64,000 nt of DNA from Sphingomonas sabuli (GTDB taxonomy: Bacteria > Pseudomonadota > Alphaproteobacteria > Sphingomonadales > Sphingomonadaceae): assembly GCF_014352855.1 (NCBI RefSeq), contig NZ_CP060697.1:1240001-1304000 (forward strand). The letters are read 5' to 3'. Below the pieces are notes generated by a model. That model was not told where the DNA came from, searched no databases, and worked only from the letters and a program-made list of their open reading frames with translations. Below, piece by piece: positions 33,439-42,052 of the stretch. The position numbers were made by a program, and so were the translations under genes. Position 1 is the stretch's first letter, and each line of letters opens with the position of its first letter.

Positions 33439-34888
33439 TCCAATCGACCCCGTGGCGGCCGACCAGCGCCTTGGCGGCCGGCGGTCCCCACGATCCCGCC
33501 GCATAGGGCTGCGGCCGGATGCCCGACGCTGCAAGCGACACGCGCAGCGCGTCGATCCAGCGCCATTGCGCTTCCACCTCGTCGCGGCGGACGAACAGCA
33601 GGGAATTGCCGTCGATCAAGTCGAGCAGCAGGCGTTCGTAGGCGATTCGGCGGCGCACGTCGGCGAACGCGTCGGCCCGGCCGATGCCGAGTTCCACTTC
33701 GCGCAACCGCATGCCGCCGAAATCGAGGCCCGGCACCTTGGCCATCAGTTCGAGCGTGATGTCTTCTTCCGGCTGGATCGAGATGATCAGCCGGTTGGAC
33801 GTCGCATGGGCGCCGCCCGCTTCGAACATCGAATGCGGAACCTTCTTGAACTGGATGACGATTTCCGTGCGGCGGCTGGACAGTCGCTTGCCGGTGCGCA
33901 GGTAGAAAGGCACGCCGGCCCAGCGCCAATTGTCGATATTCACCTTCATCGCGATGAAGGTTTCGGTCATCGACGGCCCGCCCAGTTCGCTGACATAGGA
34001 TGCCGCGCGCTGGCCGCCGATCTCGCCCTCGACGTACTGGCCGATGACAAGGTCGCTTTCGACCCGGTCCTGCGCGATCGGGCGCAGGGACTGCAGAATT
34101 TTCACCTTTTCGTTGCGCACCGCGTCGGCGTTGAAACTGGCCGGCGGCTCCATCGCCACCAGCGCCAGCAATTGCAGCATGTGGTTCTGCACCATGTCGC
34201 GCAGCGCACCGGTGCCGTCGTAATAATCGGCGCGGCCTTCCAGCCCGATCGTTTCCGCAATAGTGATCTGGACATGGTCGATGGTGCGCGCATTCCACAG
34301 CGGTTCGAAGATCGCGTTGGCGAAGCGCAGTGCAAGCAGGTTCTGGACGGTTTCCTTGCCCAGATAATGATCGATCCGGAAGATGTGGCTTTCCGGGAAG
34401 GCGGCGGCGACGGCGTCGTTGATCTCGTTGCTCGACGCGAGGCTGGTGCCCAGCGGCTTTTCGAGCGCCAGCCGGACACCCTCGCCTGACAGGCCCGCCG
34501 CGACCAGCCGCTCGATGGTCTGCTTGAACAAGGACGGCGCGGTCGACAGGAAGACGGCGATCTTGCCCGGATAGTCCCGCGCAAGCGCACCGAGCTTGTC
34601 CGCGGCGGCGGGATCGGTGGCGTCCATCGCCAGATAATCGATCCGCTGGACGAAGGCGCGCGCAGTGGCCTCGTCGTAGAATTCCGCGGGCAAATGCTCT
34701 TTCAGCGCGTCGACCACCTGATCGCGGAAGGCGGCCGTGTCGAGTTCGCTGCGCGCTGTGCCGACCAGCCGCAGCGTGGCATCGAGCAGCTTGTCGTGAT
34801 GCAGCCCGTACAGCGACGGCCACAGCATCCGGCGCGCGAGGTCGCCGGTCGCGCCGAACATCAGCAATGTCGAAACCTGGTCCGTCAT
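33431..34888 (-). CDS. zwf: Glucose-6-phosphate 1-dehydrogenase
   Basis: First oxidative step of the ED route. The NADP fingerprint is LLMFGATGDLARRMLWP, substrate binding and catalysis are in RIDHYLGKETVQNLLALRFAN (catalytic His in the DHYLGK block), and the coenzyme-domain proline lies in LEKPLGTSL. 485 residues, a normal length. ATG 34888 opens the conserved sequence; the frame upstream is unrelated. A 43-bp gap separates it from the transporter gene. Confidence 0.95.
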   Translation of the reverse strand: MTDQVSTLLMFGATGDLARRMLWPSLYGLHHDKLLDATLRLVGTARSELDTAAFRDQVVDALKEHLPAEFYDEATARAFVQRIDYLAMDATDPAAADKLGALARDYPGKIAVFLSTAPSLFKQTIERLVAAGLSGEGVRLALEKPLGTSLASSNEINDAVAAAFPESHIFRIDHYLGKETVQNLLALRFANAIFEPLWNARTIDHVQITIAETIGLEGRADYYDGTGALRDMVQNHMLQLLALVAMEPPASFNADAVRNEKVKILQSLRPIAQDRVESDLVIGQYVEGEIGGQRAASYVSELGGPSMTETFIAMKVNIDNWRWAGVPFYLRTGKRLSSRRTEIVIQFKKVPHSMFEAGGAHATSNRLIISIQPEEDITLELMAKVPGLDFGGMRLREVELGIGRADAFADVRRRIAYERLLLDLIDGNSLLFVRRDEVEAQWRWIDALRVSLAASGIRPQPYAAGSWGPPAAKALVGRHGVDWND

Positions 34889-34931
34889 GCTTGCCGCTTT
34901 AGCCTTTGCGCTGGCGGGACGCAGCAGGTCT

Positions 34932-36227
34932 TCAATCCTGGGCCGGACGTCGTGCAAAGAAGCCGAAACCCGCGATGATCGCGTAACAGATGGCCGGAAG
35001 GATAAGCGCGAAGGCGAGGCTGCTGGCATCGGCCAGCGCGCCGTAAAGCGCCGGGATGATCGCGCCGCCGGCGATGGCGACGTTGATAATGCCCGATCCG
35101 TCCGCCGCCCGCGGCCCTAGCCGTTCGCAGGCGAGGCTGAAGATGGTCGGGAACATGATCGAGTTCATCAGGCCGACCGCGAGCAGCGAATAGCCCGACA
35201 CCGTGCCGGTAGTGTTGGCCGAGATCGCGATCAGCACGATGGCGCCGATGGCGTTGAACGCCAGCACCATGCCCGGGCTGACCATGCGCAGCACCGCCGA
35301 GCCGATGAACCGGCCGATCAGCGCGCCGCCCCAGTAGAGCGAGATCAACTTGCCGGCGCTTTGTTCGGGCAGGGCCATTACGTCGGGCTGCATCAGGTAG
35401 CTGACGATGAAGCTGCCAATGGCGACTTCGGCACCGACGTACAGGAAGATGCAGGCCGCGCCGTAGCCGAAGCGGGCGCGCTTGAGCAGCGCCAGGCCTT
35501 CGGCCAGGCTGGTGGGATCGTGGCGTTCGCCCTTAAGCCGGTTGCGGAACAGCCAGACGGCCCCCGCGACCACCGCGAGCGCGATGGCGAGACCAAGATA
35601 GCCCTGGACGATGGCCTGCGTTTCGGCAGTGCGGTACGCGTCCAGTTCCGCGCCCGACAGCTGGTCGGCGGTGACCGTGGCCAGGCTGCCGAGGATGAGG
35701 ATCGCGCCGAAATAAGGGAAGACGGTCGTGCCCAGGGAGTTGAACGCCTGTGCGAAGGTCAGCCGGCTATGCGTCGTTTTCTGCGGACCGAGCAGGCTGA
35801 TCAGCGGATTGGCGACGATCTGCACCAGCACCACGCCGGTGGCGAGGATGAAGTAAGCGAACAGGAAGACGGCGAAGGTCGCCGTCTGGCTGGCTGGGAT
35901 GAACAGCAGACAGCCGGCCATCATGGTCAGCAAGCCGGCGACAGCCCCGCGCATGTAGCCGATCTTCTTGACCAGCCGGGCGCCCGGGATGCCGACGACG
36001 GCATAAGCGATGAAGAAGCAGAACTGGACCAGGCTGGCTTCGAAATAGCTGAGGGTGAACAGCTCTTTCAGCTTGGGAATGATGACGTCGTTCAGGCTGG
36101 TGATGCCACCGAAGATGAAGAACAGCGCGAAGACGAAATAGTTGAGGCCCGGCGCATCGATCGCCTGCCCTTCCTTTTCGATCGGGTTCGGATCGGTGCT
36201 CGTCGCGACGTCAGGTGCCAAGGCCAT
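34932..36227 (-). CDS. MFS sugar transporter (FucP/GluP-like)
   Basis: A 431-residue carrier with 12 predicted helices. The early segment FALFFIFGGITSLNDVIIPKL and the later VLVQIVANPLISLLGP with SRLTFAQAFNSLGTTVFPYFG resemble the fucose/glucose-galactose permease branch (proton symport). Located between the GH3 glucosidase and zwf, it most likely imports the glucose or short oligosaccharide released in the periplasm. GGAGGAGTGAAGC precedes its ATG. A strong hairpin lies at the GH3/MFS junction (36245-36267). Confidence 0.85.
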   Translation of the reverse strand: MALAPDVATSTDPNPIEKEGQAIDAPGLNYFVFALFFIFGGITSLNDVIIPKLKELFTLSYFEASLVQFCFFIAYAVVGIPGARLVKKIGYMRGAVAGLLTMMAGCLLFIPASQTATFAVFLFAYFILATGVVLVQIVANPLISLLGPQKTTHSRLTFAQAFNSLGTTVFPYFGAILILGSLATVTADQLSGAELDAYRTAETQAIVQGYLGLAIALAVVAGAVWLFRNRLKGERHDPTSLAEGLALLKRARFGYGAACIFLYVGAEVAIGSFIVSYLMQPDVMALPEQSAGKLISLYWGGALIGRFIGSAVLRMVSPGMVLAFNAIGAIVLIAISANTTGTVSGYSLLAVGLMNSIMFPTIFSLACERLGPRAADGSGIINVAIAGGAIIPALYGALADASSLAFALILPAICYAIIAGFGFFARRPAQD

Positions 36228-36244
36228 GCTTCACTCCTCCCAAG

Positions 36245-36267
36245 CCGGACCGTTCAAAACGGTCCGG
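36245..36267 (-). promoter_or_regulatory. Perfect 10-bp hairpin across the GH3 stop codon
   Basis: On the minus strand CCGGACCGTT and AACGGTCCGG pair perfectly around a 3-nt loop, covering the final codons and stop of the GH3 gene just before the MFS ribosome-binding site. There is no T-run, so it is probably an mRNA-stability or processing element or a Rho-assisted partial terminator that sets different levels for GH3 and the downstream ED genes. Confidence 0.6.
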
Positions 36268-38731
36268 TACACGTGTCCTGCGCCGAAGTCGGCACGATAC
36301 GCAGCGTCTGCAGTTCCAGCACGAACGGTCCGTTACTGCGAATCGTCAGCCGCGGGAACTTGCCGGTCGCGAAGCATTTGAGCGGAACTTGCGACGTTCG
36401 CCAACCCTTGCCGGCAGCCAGAGCGAAGGTCGACTGCAGGTCGACCTTTTCGCACCCGTCGCAATAGGCCGAGAGGACGACCGGAGCAGTCGGCGCATTG
36501 TCGACCTTGTAGCGCATTTCGAGCGCCGAGCCGGCCGGCAGGTCGCGCGGTTCGACCTTGAAGTGCAGGTCCATCGGCCCGGTCCAGCTGATGCGCCGGG
36601 CGTCCTCCTGCGTTTCGATATCGAACGGCGTGACGTTGAGGTTGGTCGCCGCGCCCGCGAGGTCGACGAGGTTGGTGTCGCCGCCGGTAGCGAACACGCC
36701 TTGGCGCAATCCGCGGTCGAACAGCACGTAACCCGGCTCGTCGCTGACCTTGGACAAGGCGCATTCGGTGTTGAGCGCGGGCACCGCCGGCGCCTGTGCA
36801 TAGGTGCCGCCAAAGCCCAGCGGGAACAGCGTCGCCGCGCCCGGCTCGCAGCCCGCAGGCCAGGCGAAGGACAGGGTGCCGGAGAACTCGCGCGCTGGCC
36901 GGCCGTTGCGGCGGGACACGAGGACATCGGCAATGCCCGCGCCCTGCGACCCCGGCCACCAGGCGGCGACGAACGCATCCGACGCGGCCAGTTCCGGCCC
37001 GACGAACATCGGCCGTCCCGACAGGAATACCGACACGACCGGAATGCCGGCCGCCTTCAGCTTGGCGATCGTCGCCAGCCCTTCGCCGGTATAATCGAGG
37101 TTGGGACGGTCGCCCTGGAATTCGGCGTAGGGCTCTTCGCCGAAGACGACGACCGCGACGTCGGGCTTGGCGCGGTAGCTGCCGTCCGCCGACATCGCGG
37201 CGGTCCCGCCTGCTTCGCGCACCGCAGCGACAATACCGCCGCCAACCGTCTGCCCGTTGGGGAAGTCGGCCTTGGTCACGTCGCTGCCTTGCCAGCTGAT
37301 CGTCCAGCCGCCGGATTGCATCGCCATGCTGTCGGCGCCCGGCCCGGTGACCAGCACCCGCGCACCGGCGCGGATCGGCAGAGCCGAGTCCTGATTCTTC
37401 AGTAGCACCAGCGATTTGGCGGCCGCTTCGCGTGCCAGCGCGAGATGCGCTGGAGCGCCAAGGTTCGCCGCGTTGGTTCGAACCACCGGCTGCGCGTCCA
37501 TCAGCCCAAGCTTGTACTTGACCCGGATCACGCGCCGCGCCGCTTCTTCCAGGCGAGCCATCGGGATGGTCCCGTCGCGCACATGGGCGAGCGTCGAATC
37601 GAACAGGCCCTTCCAGCTGTCGGGCGCCATGTAGAGGTCGAGCCCGGCAAGCAGCGCCTGCGGGCAATCGGTGGTGGTGCAGCCCGGGATCTGCCCGTGA
37701 CCGTTCCAGTCGCCGACGGTCAGCCCTTCGAAGCCGAGCGGCCCGCGCAGCACGTCGGTCAGCAAGCTTTTGTTGCCGTGATGCTTGACGCCCTGCCAGC
37801 TGGAAAAGCTAACCATGACCGTCAGCACGCCGGCGTCGATCGCCGGCTTGTACCCCGCGGCGTGGATGCGCACGAGTTCGGCTTCCGAGCCCTTGGCATC
37901 GCCCTGGTCCTTGCCATCGGCGGTCCCGCCGTCGGCCAGGAAATGCTTGGCCGTCGCGGCGACCTTGTCGACGGCCAGCGCCTGGCCGGAAATCAGCTTG
38001 CCCTGCAACCCTTCGACCATCGCCGTGCTGTAGGCGGCGACGAGGGCCGGGTCGGACGAATAGCCTTCATAGGCGCGGCCCCAGCGCACGTCCTGCGGCA
38101 CGGCCAGCGTCGGCGCGAAAGTCCACGGAATGCCGGTCGCCCCGATTTCGAGCGCGGTGACTTCGCCGATGCGCCGCAACAGGTCCGTGTCGTGCGTCGC
38201 GCCAAGCCCGACGTTGTGCGGGAAGACGGTTGCGCTGGGGACGTTGGCATGGCCGTGGACGGCGTCGATCCCGAACAGCACCGGCACGCCCGCGCCGGCA
38301 CTGCGCGACGCGGCGTCGAACGCCGCAGCCAGCTTCGCCCAGTCCGCGCCGCTGGCCCGTTCGTTGCCGTAGGGCCCGCTGTTGCCGCCGGCGAGGATCG
38401 ACCCGACCGGATAAGCGGCGAGGTCGGACGGATTGATGGTGCTGATATCGCCCTGGATGACCTGGCCGACCTTTTGCTCGACCGTCATGCGCTGGAGAAG
38501 CGCGGTAATCTTGGCTTCGGTCGCGGCATCGGTAATCGCGGCCGGGCTTTTGGCGATCGGCCATGCGGCGGGGTTGGCGACACCGGCCTGGGTCGGTGCA
38601 GGCGCCGCGGCTTCGACCGGCGCGGGGGCGTCGACCGGCGCGGGGACCACGGCGACCGGCGGCGGGGCCGTCGTGCTGCATCCCGCGGTTGCCAGGAGCA
38701 GCGCCAGCGCCGCGCTCTTACCTATGGACAT
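36254..38731 (-). CDS. Glycoside hydrolase family 3 lipoprotein (exo-beta-glucosidase)
   Basis: From ATG 38731 the product starts MSIGKSAALALLLATAGCST, a lipoprotein signal with Cys at about residue 18, then a Pro/Ala linker. The GH3 N-terminal barrel carries IPVLFGIDAVHGHANV-like substrate residues and the nucleophile Asp in LTVGDWNGHG. The second GH3 domain has LVLLKNQDSALPI and GGWTISWQG, and the C-terminal about 200 residues form a beta-sandwich typical of ExoP-like enzymes. 825 residues. Beta-1,3/1,4-glucans or cello-oligosaccharides are likely substrates. It heads the GH3-MFS-zwf-pgl-edd-glk-eda run, with a LacI-type operator 17 bp before the ATG. Confidence 0.9.
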   Translation of the reverse strand: MSIGKSAALALLLATAGCSTTAPPPVAVVPAPVDAPAPVEAAAPAPTQAGVANPAAWPIAKSPAAITDAATEAKITALLQRMTVEQKVGQVIQGDISTINPSDLAAYPVGSILAGGNSGPYGNERASGADWAKLAAAFDAASRSAGAGVPVLFGIDAVHGHANVPSATVFPHNVGLGATHDTDLLRRIGEVTALEIGATGIPWTFAPTLAVPQDVRWGRAYEGYSSDPALVAAYSTAMVEGLQGKLISGQALAVDKVAATAKHFLADGGTADGKDQGDAKGSEAELVRIHAAGYKPAIDAGVLTVMVSFSSWQGVKHHGNKSLLTDVLRGPLGFEGLTVGDWNGHGQIPGCTTTDCPQALLAGLDLYMAPDSWKGLFDSTLAHVRDGTIPMARLEEAARRVIRVKYKLGLMDAQPVVRTNAANLGAPAHLALAREAAAKSLVLLKNQDSALPIRAGARVLVTGPGADSMAMQSGGWTISWQGSDVTKADFPNGQTVGGGIVAAVREAGGTAAMSADGSYRAKPDVAVVVFGEEPYAEFQGDRPNLDYTGEGLATIAKLKAAGIPVVSVFLSGRPMFVGPELAASDAFVAAWWPGSQGAGIADVLVSRRNGRPAREFSGTLSFAWPAGCEPGAATLFPLGFGGTYAQAPAVPALNTECALSKVSDEPGYVLFDRGLRQGVFATGGDTNLVDLAGAATNLNVTPFDIETQEDARRISWTGPMDLHFKVEPRDLPAGSALEMRYKVDNAPTAPVVLSAYCDGCEKVDLQSTFALAAGKGWRTSQVPLKCFATGKFPRLTIRSNGPFVLELQTLRIVPTSAQDTCTGPF

Positions 38732-38747
38732 GTTCCTCCCCCAGAAT

Positions 38748-38761
38748 TGTGAACGTTCCCA
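38748..38761 (-). promoter_or_regulatory. LacI-family operator upstream of the GH3-ED operon
   Basis: TGTGAACGTTCCCA matches the palindrome found before the TonB receptor (TGTGAACGTTCACA at 46968) at 13 of 14 bases. It lies 17 bp before the GH3 ATG, between GGGGGAGGAAC and the end of the upstream gene. A repressor bound here would block transcription or early elongation of the operon. A TTGACC at about 38795 on the minus strand might be the -35 element. Confidence 0.7.
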
Positions 38762-38818
38762 TCGAACGCTCGCACGGGCCTTGCGACAGGTCAAGGAAGC
38801 CCCGCTCGATTTGATCGG

Positions 38819-40321
38819 TCAGGCCGCTTCCGCTTCATTCGCGCCGCAATAATTGGCGACATAATCCTCGTGGTTCGGAAGGCTTGCGACGGTCCGCTCG
38901 ACGTTGCCGGAAATGCGGCCCAGCAACGTGTCCATCTCCTGGTCGGTCAGCTTTTCCGTCACCGGGTGGAAGGAGCGCGGCATGATGCCCTGCCCCATCA
39001 TCACCTGCACCCAGCTGTTCTCGACGAACAATTCCTCGCGCTTGCGGAAGACCCGGCCGGTTTCGCGGAACAGGTCGATCTTGTGCTGCAGGCTGTCGGG
39101 AATTTCCATCAGCGCGCACTGCCGCCAGAACGCGCTGTCGCGGCGTTCGGTCGCCTTGTAATGCAGGATCAGGAAGTCGCGGATCTGCAGCATGTCGGTC
39201 ATCTGCTGATCGTTGAACTCGGCAATGTCGCGTTCCGAAATCTCGCGAAGCGGAAGCATCTGGATCAGCCGCAGCACGGCGCGCTGGATAAGATGGATGC
39301 TGGTCGATTCAAGTGGCTCCATGAACCCAGACGACAGGCCGACGGCAATGCAATTTCCAAGCCATTGGCTGCGCCGCGCACCGGTCCTGAATTTCAGGAA
39401 GCTGGGCTCGGTCAGGGTTTCGCCCTCGATATTGCCGAGCAGCCGTTCGAGCGCCGCGTCGCGGTCGAGATACTGGCTGGCATAGACGATGCCGTTGCCG
39501 GTGCGATGCTGCAGCGGGATGCGCCATTGCCAGCCCGCGTCATGCGCCATCGCCCGCGTGTACGGCACCGGCGGGCCGACCGATTTGGTCTGGATCGCGA
39601 TCGCCGAATCGCACGGCAGGTAATGCGTCCAGTCGTCATAGCCCGCGTGCAGCGCGCCTTCGATCAACAGCGCCCGGAAACCGGTGCAATCGACGAACAG
39701 ATCGCCGTCGATCACGGTGCCCGATTCCAGCACGATCGACCGGATATTGCCGCTGTCGCCGTCGCGCTCGACGCGCTGGATCTTGCCTTCGACCCGCTTG
39801 GCGCCCTCGCGCTCCGCAAGCTCGCGCAGGAACTTCGCGTACAGGCTGGAATCCAGCTGGAACGCGTAATTCATCTTGTCATCGGGCAGGTGCGCGAACT
39901 TGCGCGCCCGAGCGGCCATCAGCTCCAGGCAATATTTGCCATATTCGTCGGCCTTGCCCATCTCCTGCCCGCGCATCCAGAAATGCCAGAAGCCCGCCGA
40001 CCAATGGTCGGTCCCGGTAATGCCGAAGCTGTGGAAATAGCTTTCGCCGACGTCCTTCCAATTGTCGAACTGGATGCCGAGCTTGAAGGTCGCCTGCGTG
40101 GCCCGCATGAACTCGGCTTCGTTGATGCCGAGCAGGCGGTTGTACAGCACCAGCGGCGGGATCGTGCTTTCGCCGACGCCGACCGTGCCGATGGCATCGG
40201 ATTCGACCAGCGTGATGTCGAGCACGTGGCCCAGCGTCTTGGCCAAGGCCGCCGCGGTCATCCACCCCGCGGTGCCGCCGCCGGCGACGACCACGCGGCG
40301 CAGCCGTTCGCCGCCGCTCAC
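38819..40321 (-). CDS. Tryptophan-halogenase-like flavoprotein
   Basis: 500-residue flavin-dependent halogenase fold. The FAD site is [16 protein letters not shown], the catalytic Lys is in ATFKLGIQFDNW, the diagnostic WxWxIP motif reads GWQWRIPLQ, and the Glu is in GFMEPLESTSIHLI. All active-site signatures of the PrnA type are intact, but sphingomonad/Caulobacter paralogues are encoded beside TonB receptors for sugars and their substrate is unknown. A reduced-flavin partner would be required. Its start overlaps the cupin stop by 4 bp. Confidence 0.85.
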   Translation of the reverse strand: MSGGERLRRVVVAGGGTAGWMTAAALAKTLGHVLDITLVESDAIGTVGVGESTIPPLVLYNRLLGINEAEFMRATQATFKLGIQFDNWKDVGESYFHSFGITGTDHWSAGFWHFWMRGQEMGKADEYGKYCLELMAARARKFAHLPDDKMNYAFQLDSSLYAKFLRELAEREGAKRVEGKIQRVERDGDSGNIRSIVLESGTVIDGDLFVDCTGFRALLIEGALHAGYDDWTHYLPCDSAIAIQTKSVGPPVPYTRAMAHDAGWQWRIPLQHRTGNGIVYASQYLDRDAALERLLGNIEGETLTEPSFLKFRTGARRSQWLGNCIAVGLSSGFMEPLESTSIHLIQRAVLRLIQMLPLREISERDIAEFNDQQMTDMLQIRDFLILHYKATERRDSAFWRQCALMEIPDSLQHKIDLFRETGRVFRKREELFVENSWVQVMMGQGIMPRSFHPVTEKLTDQEMDTLLGRISGNVERTVASLPNHEDYVANYCGANEAEAA

Positions 40322-41343
40322 TGGCTCAACGCCCGCAACAGGTGGGCGCGGATGCGCCCGGCGTTTTCAGGCGTCAGCGTGCCATGAATGCCGCGCGCGC
40401 CTTCCGGAATGTGGGCGGCGGACCCGTCGGTATCGCCGAAGACATAGAAATCGAACATGGCCTTCAGCACTTCCTTCTGGCTGGGCGGGAGATCGCGGAT
40501 GGCGAGGATGGCGTGGTTGAGCGCGTCTTCTGGCTTGCCAAGGTACGACGGCGCGTCGCTGAACCAGAAATTCACTAGGATGTTGAACGGCGACAGGCCT
40601 TCGACATGGTGCCACCACATGGACGGGATAAAGACCGCGTCGCCCGGCTCCAGCATTGCCACCTGCGCCGTCTCCAGCGCGTCGCGGAACCTCGGGAATT
40701 TCTCAAAGTCAGGGGCGTGCAGGTCGACCATGCTGACCGGCCGGCCGGCCGGGGTATTGTCGATCGGCCCCGGGTATAGATTGGCGAACTGGTCGGGCGG
40801 GAAGATGGTGAAGCGCCGCCGGCCCACCGCGCACACCGCGACATTGTTGGGCATGTCATTGTGCGCGGCAATACGCGTGCGCGTTCCGATCCAGATGCTC
40901 TCGATCGCCTTGCGCTCGCCAAGCGGCAGCGTGTTGGCCTCGCGCAGCCCCTCGAAATAGTCGCCCATGTCGATCGAGCCGAGGTAGATCAGCGGCGCGT
41001 CGGGCTTGTCCTCGTTGGCCGAGATGCCGCCGAGGATGGCGTCGAGCGGCCCGTTGGCCATCTGGAAGTTCATGCCCATTTCGGCGTTGTAGAACAGCCG
41101 TTCCCCGGCACCGGGCTGGCCGATGTTGACCGGGAATTTGCGGTCGCGCGCGCGGGCCACAAGATAGTCGCGCGCCACCTGCCCGCTGTCGAGACCGGCC
41201 CGGACCAACGGCCAGTCGGCGGCGATGCCCCGCATCACGAACGGCCGGTCGGCCTGCTCGATCCGCTGCGCAAGATCGGTCGCCACCACCCCTTCCTCGG
41301 CAACTGGCGGTAATCTATCGAAAATGGCGGCGGCTTCAGCCAT
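40318..41343 (-). CDS. Cupin-like / JmjC-type protein of the halogenase-SapC block
   Basis: The 341-residue protein contains a cupin_8-type (FIH-like) 2-oxoglutarate/Fe(II) dioxygenase core: RPFVMRGIAADWPLVRAG, metal motif HNDMPNNVAVCAVGRRRFTIF (HxD) and PSMWWHHVEGLSPFNILVNFWF with the distal His. The start at 41343 is the first ATG before the conserved region and overlaps the end of sapC by 8 bp. In sphingomonads and caulobacters this family nearly always sits between SapC and the halogenase-like genes. Its substrate is unknown. Confidence 0.85.
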   Translation of the reverse strand: MAEAAAIFDRLPPVAEEGVVATDLAQRIEQADRPFVMRGIAADWPLVRAGLDSGQVARDYLVARARDRKFPVNIGQPGAGERLFYNAEMGMNFQMANGPLDAILGGISANEDKPDAPLIYLGSIDMGDYFEGLREANTLPLGERKAIESIWIGTRTRIAAHNDMPNNVAVCAVGRRRFTIFPPDQFANLYPGPIDNTPAGRPVSMVDLHAPDFEKFPRFRDALETAQVAMLEPGDAVFIPSMWWHHVEGLSPFNILVNFWFSDAPSYLGKPEDALNHAILAIRDLPPSQKEVLKAMFDFYVFGDTDGSAAHIPEGARGIHGTLTPENAGRIRAHLLRALSQ

Positions 41344-42052
41344 TGACGCGGCGGCTCTTCCAATCGACCAGCTTGTTGAGGTTGGACAGAGACGCGATGG
41401 CCATGAACAGCGGCTCGAGATGGCCGCCCTTGTGCAGCTCGGCGATCTCGCCCGCGCCAAGTTCTGCCAGCCGATCCTCGTTGACCATGTGATAACCGAC
41501 CATGCGGTGCTTGGCGCCGTCGTTGAGTTCGACGTCGAGCGAGAACGGCTCGAGCAATTCGTAGCGCTCCATCGCCGCGAAGAAATCCGGGCTGTTGCGA
41601 TGCCCCTCGTCAAGCGCGCCGAGCATCCCGGCAATCCGGTCGAGATACGGGCTGGCAAGGCCGCTGTCGTCGAACAGCCGGGTACCTTCGCCGTCCGTCG
41701 ACACCCGCGGGCTGTCCAGGTCGATATGGACCTGTCCCGGACCCTCGCCGCCGGCCGGGCGGCCGACCAGGAACGGCTGGATGGCCAGTGCCAGCGGCTT
41801 GTAGGTCGCGGACCATTCGCCGTCCGCCAGATAGAGGTTCTCGCCCTCCTCGAACCCCATCAGCGCAAGCGCCGAAAAGGCGCGGCTCTCGGCGTCGCGG
41901 CGGAACAGGATGGCGAATTCATTCTGCAGCCGGCGGAATTCGTCCGGCACGGTGAAGCAGGCCATGACTCCGTCGCCAAGCTCGGCCGACGAGTCCGTTT
42001 TGACGCGCAGGTCGCGATGCTCTTCCTTGGTGACGACGGCGTGATTGGTCAT
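41336..42052 (-). CDS. SapC family protein
   Basis: The 238-residue product matches Sap[55 protein letters not shown] and, at the end, [21 protein letters not shown]. SapC was named in Campylobacter S-layer transport; in alphaproteobacteria it accompanies TonB receptor / halogenase loci, with no defined biochemical role. Its ATG overlaps the stop of the following halogenase-like gene's frame (ATGA), confirming one transcript. Confidence 0.85.
   Translation of the reverse strand: MTNHAVVTKEEHRDLRVKTDSSAELGDGVMACFTVPDEFRRLQNEFAILFRRDAESRAFSALALMGFEEGENLYLADGEWSATYKPLALAIQPFLVGRPAGGEGPGQVHIDLDSPRVSTDGEGTRLFDDSGLASPYLDRIAGMLGALDEGHRNSPDFFAAMERYELLEPFSLDVELNDGAKHRMVGYHMVNEDRLAELGAGEIAELHKGGHLEPLFMAIASLSNLNKLVDWKSRRVNG

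Noticed and set aside
36228..36253. Intrinsic terminator between GH3 and the MFS gene
   Set aside because: The hairpin is strong but is not followed by a T-run on the transcribed strand, and the next ribosome-binding site follows at once. It was kept as an intra-operon hairpin instead.
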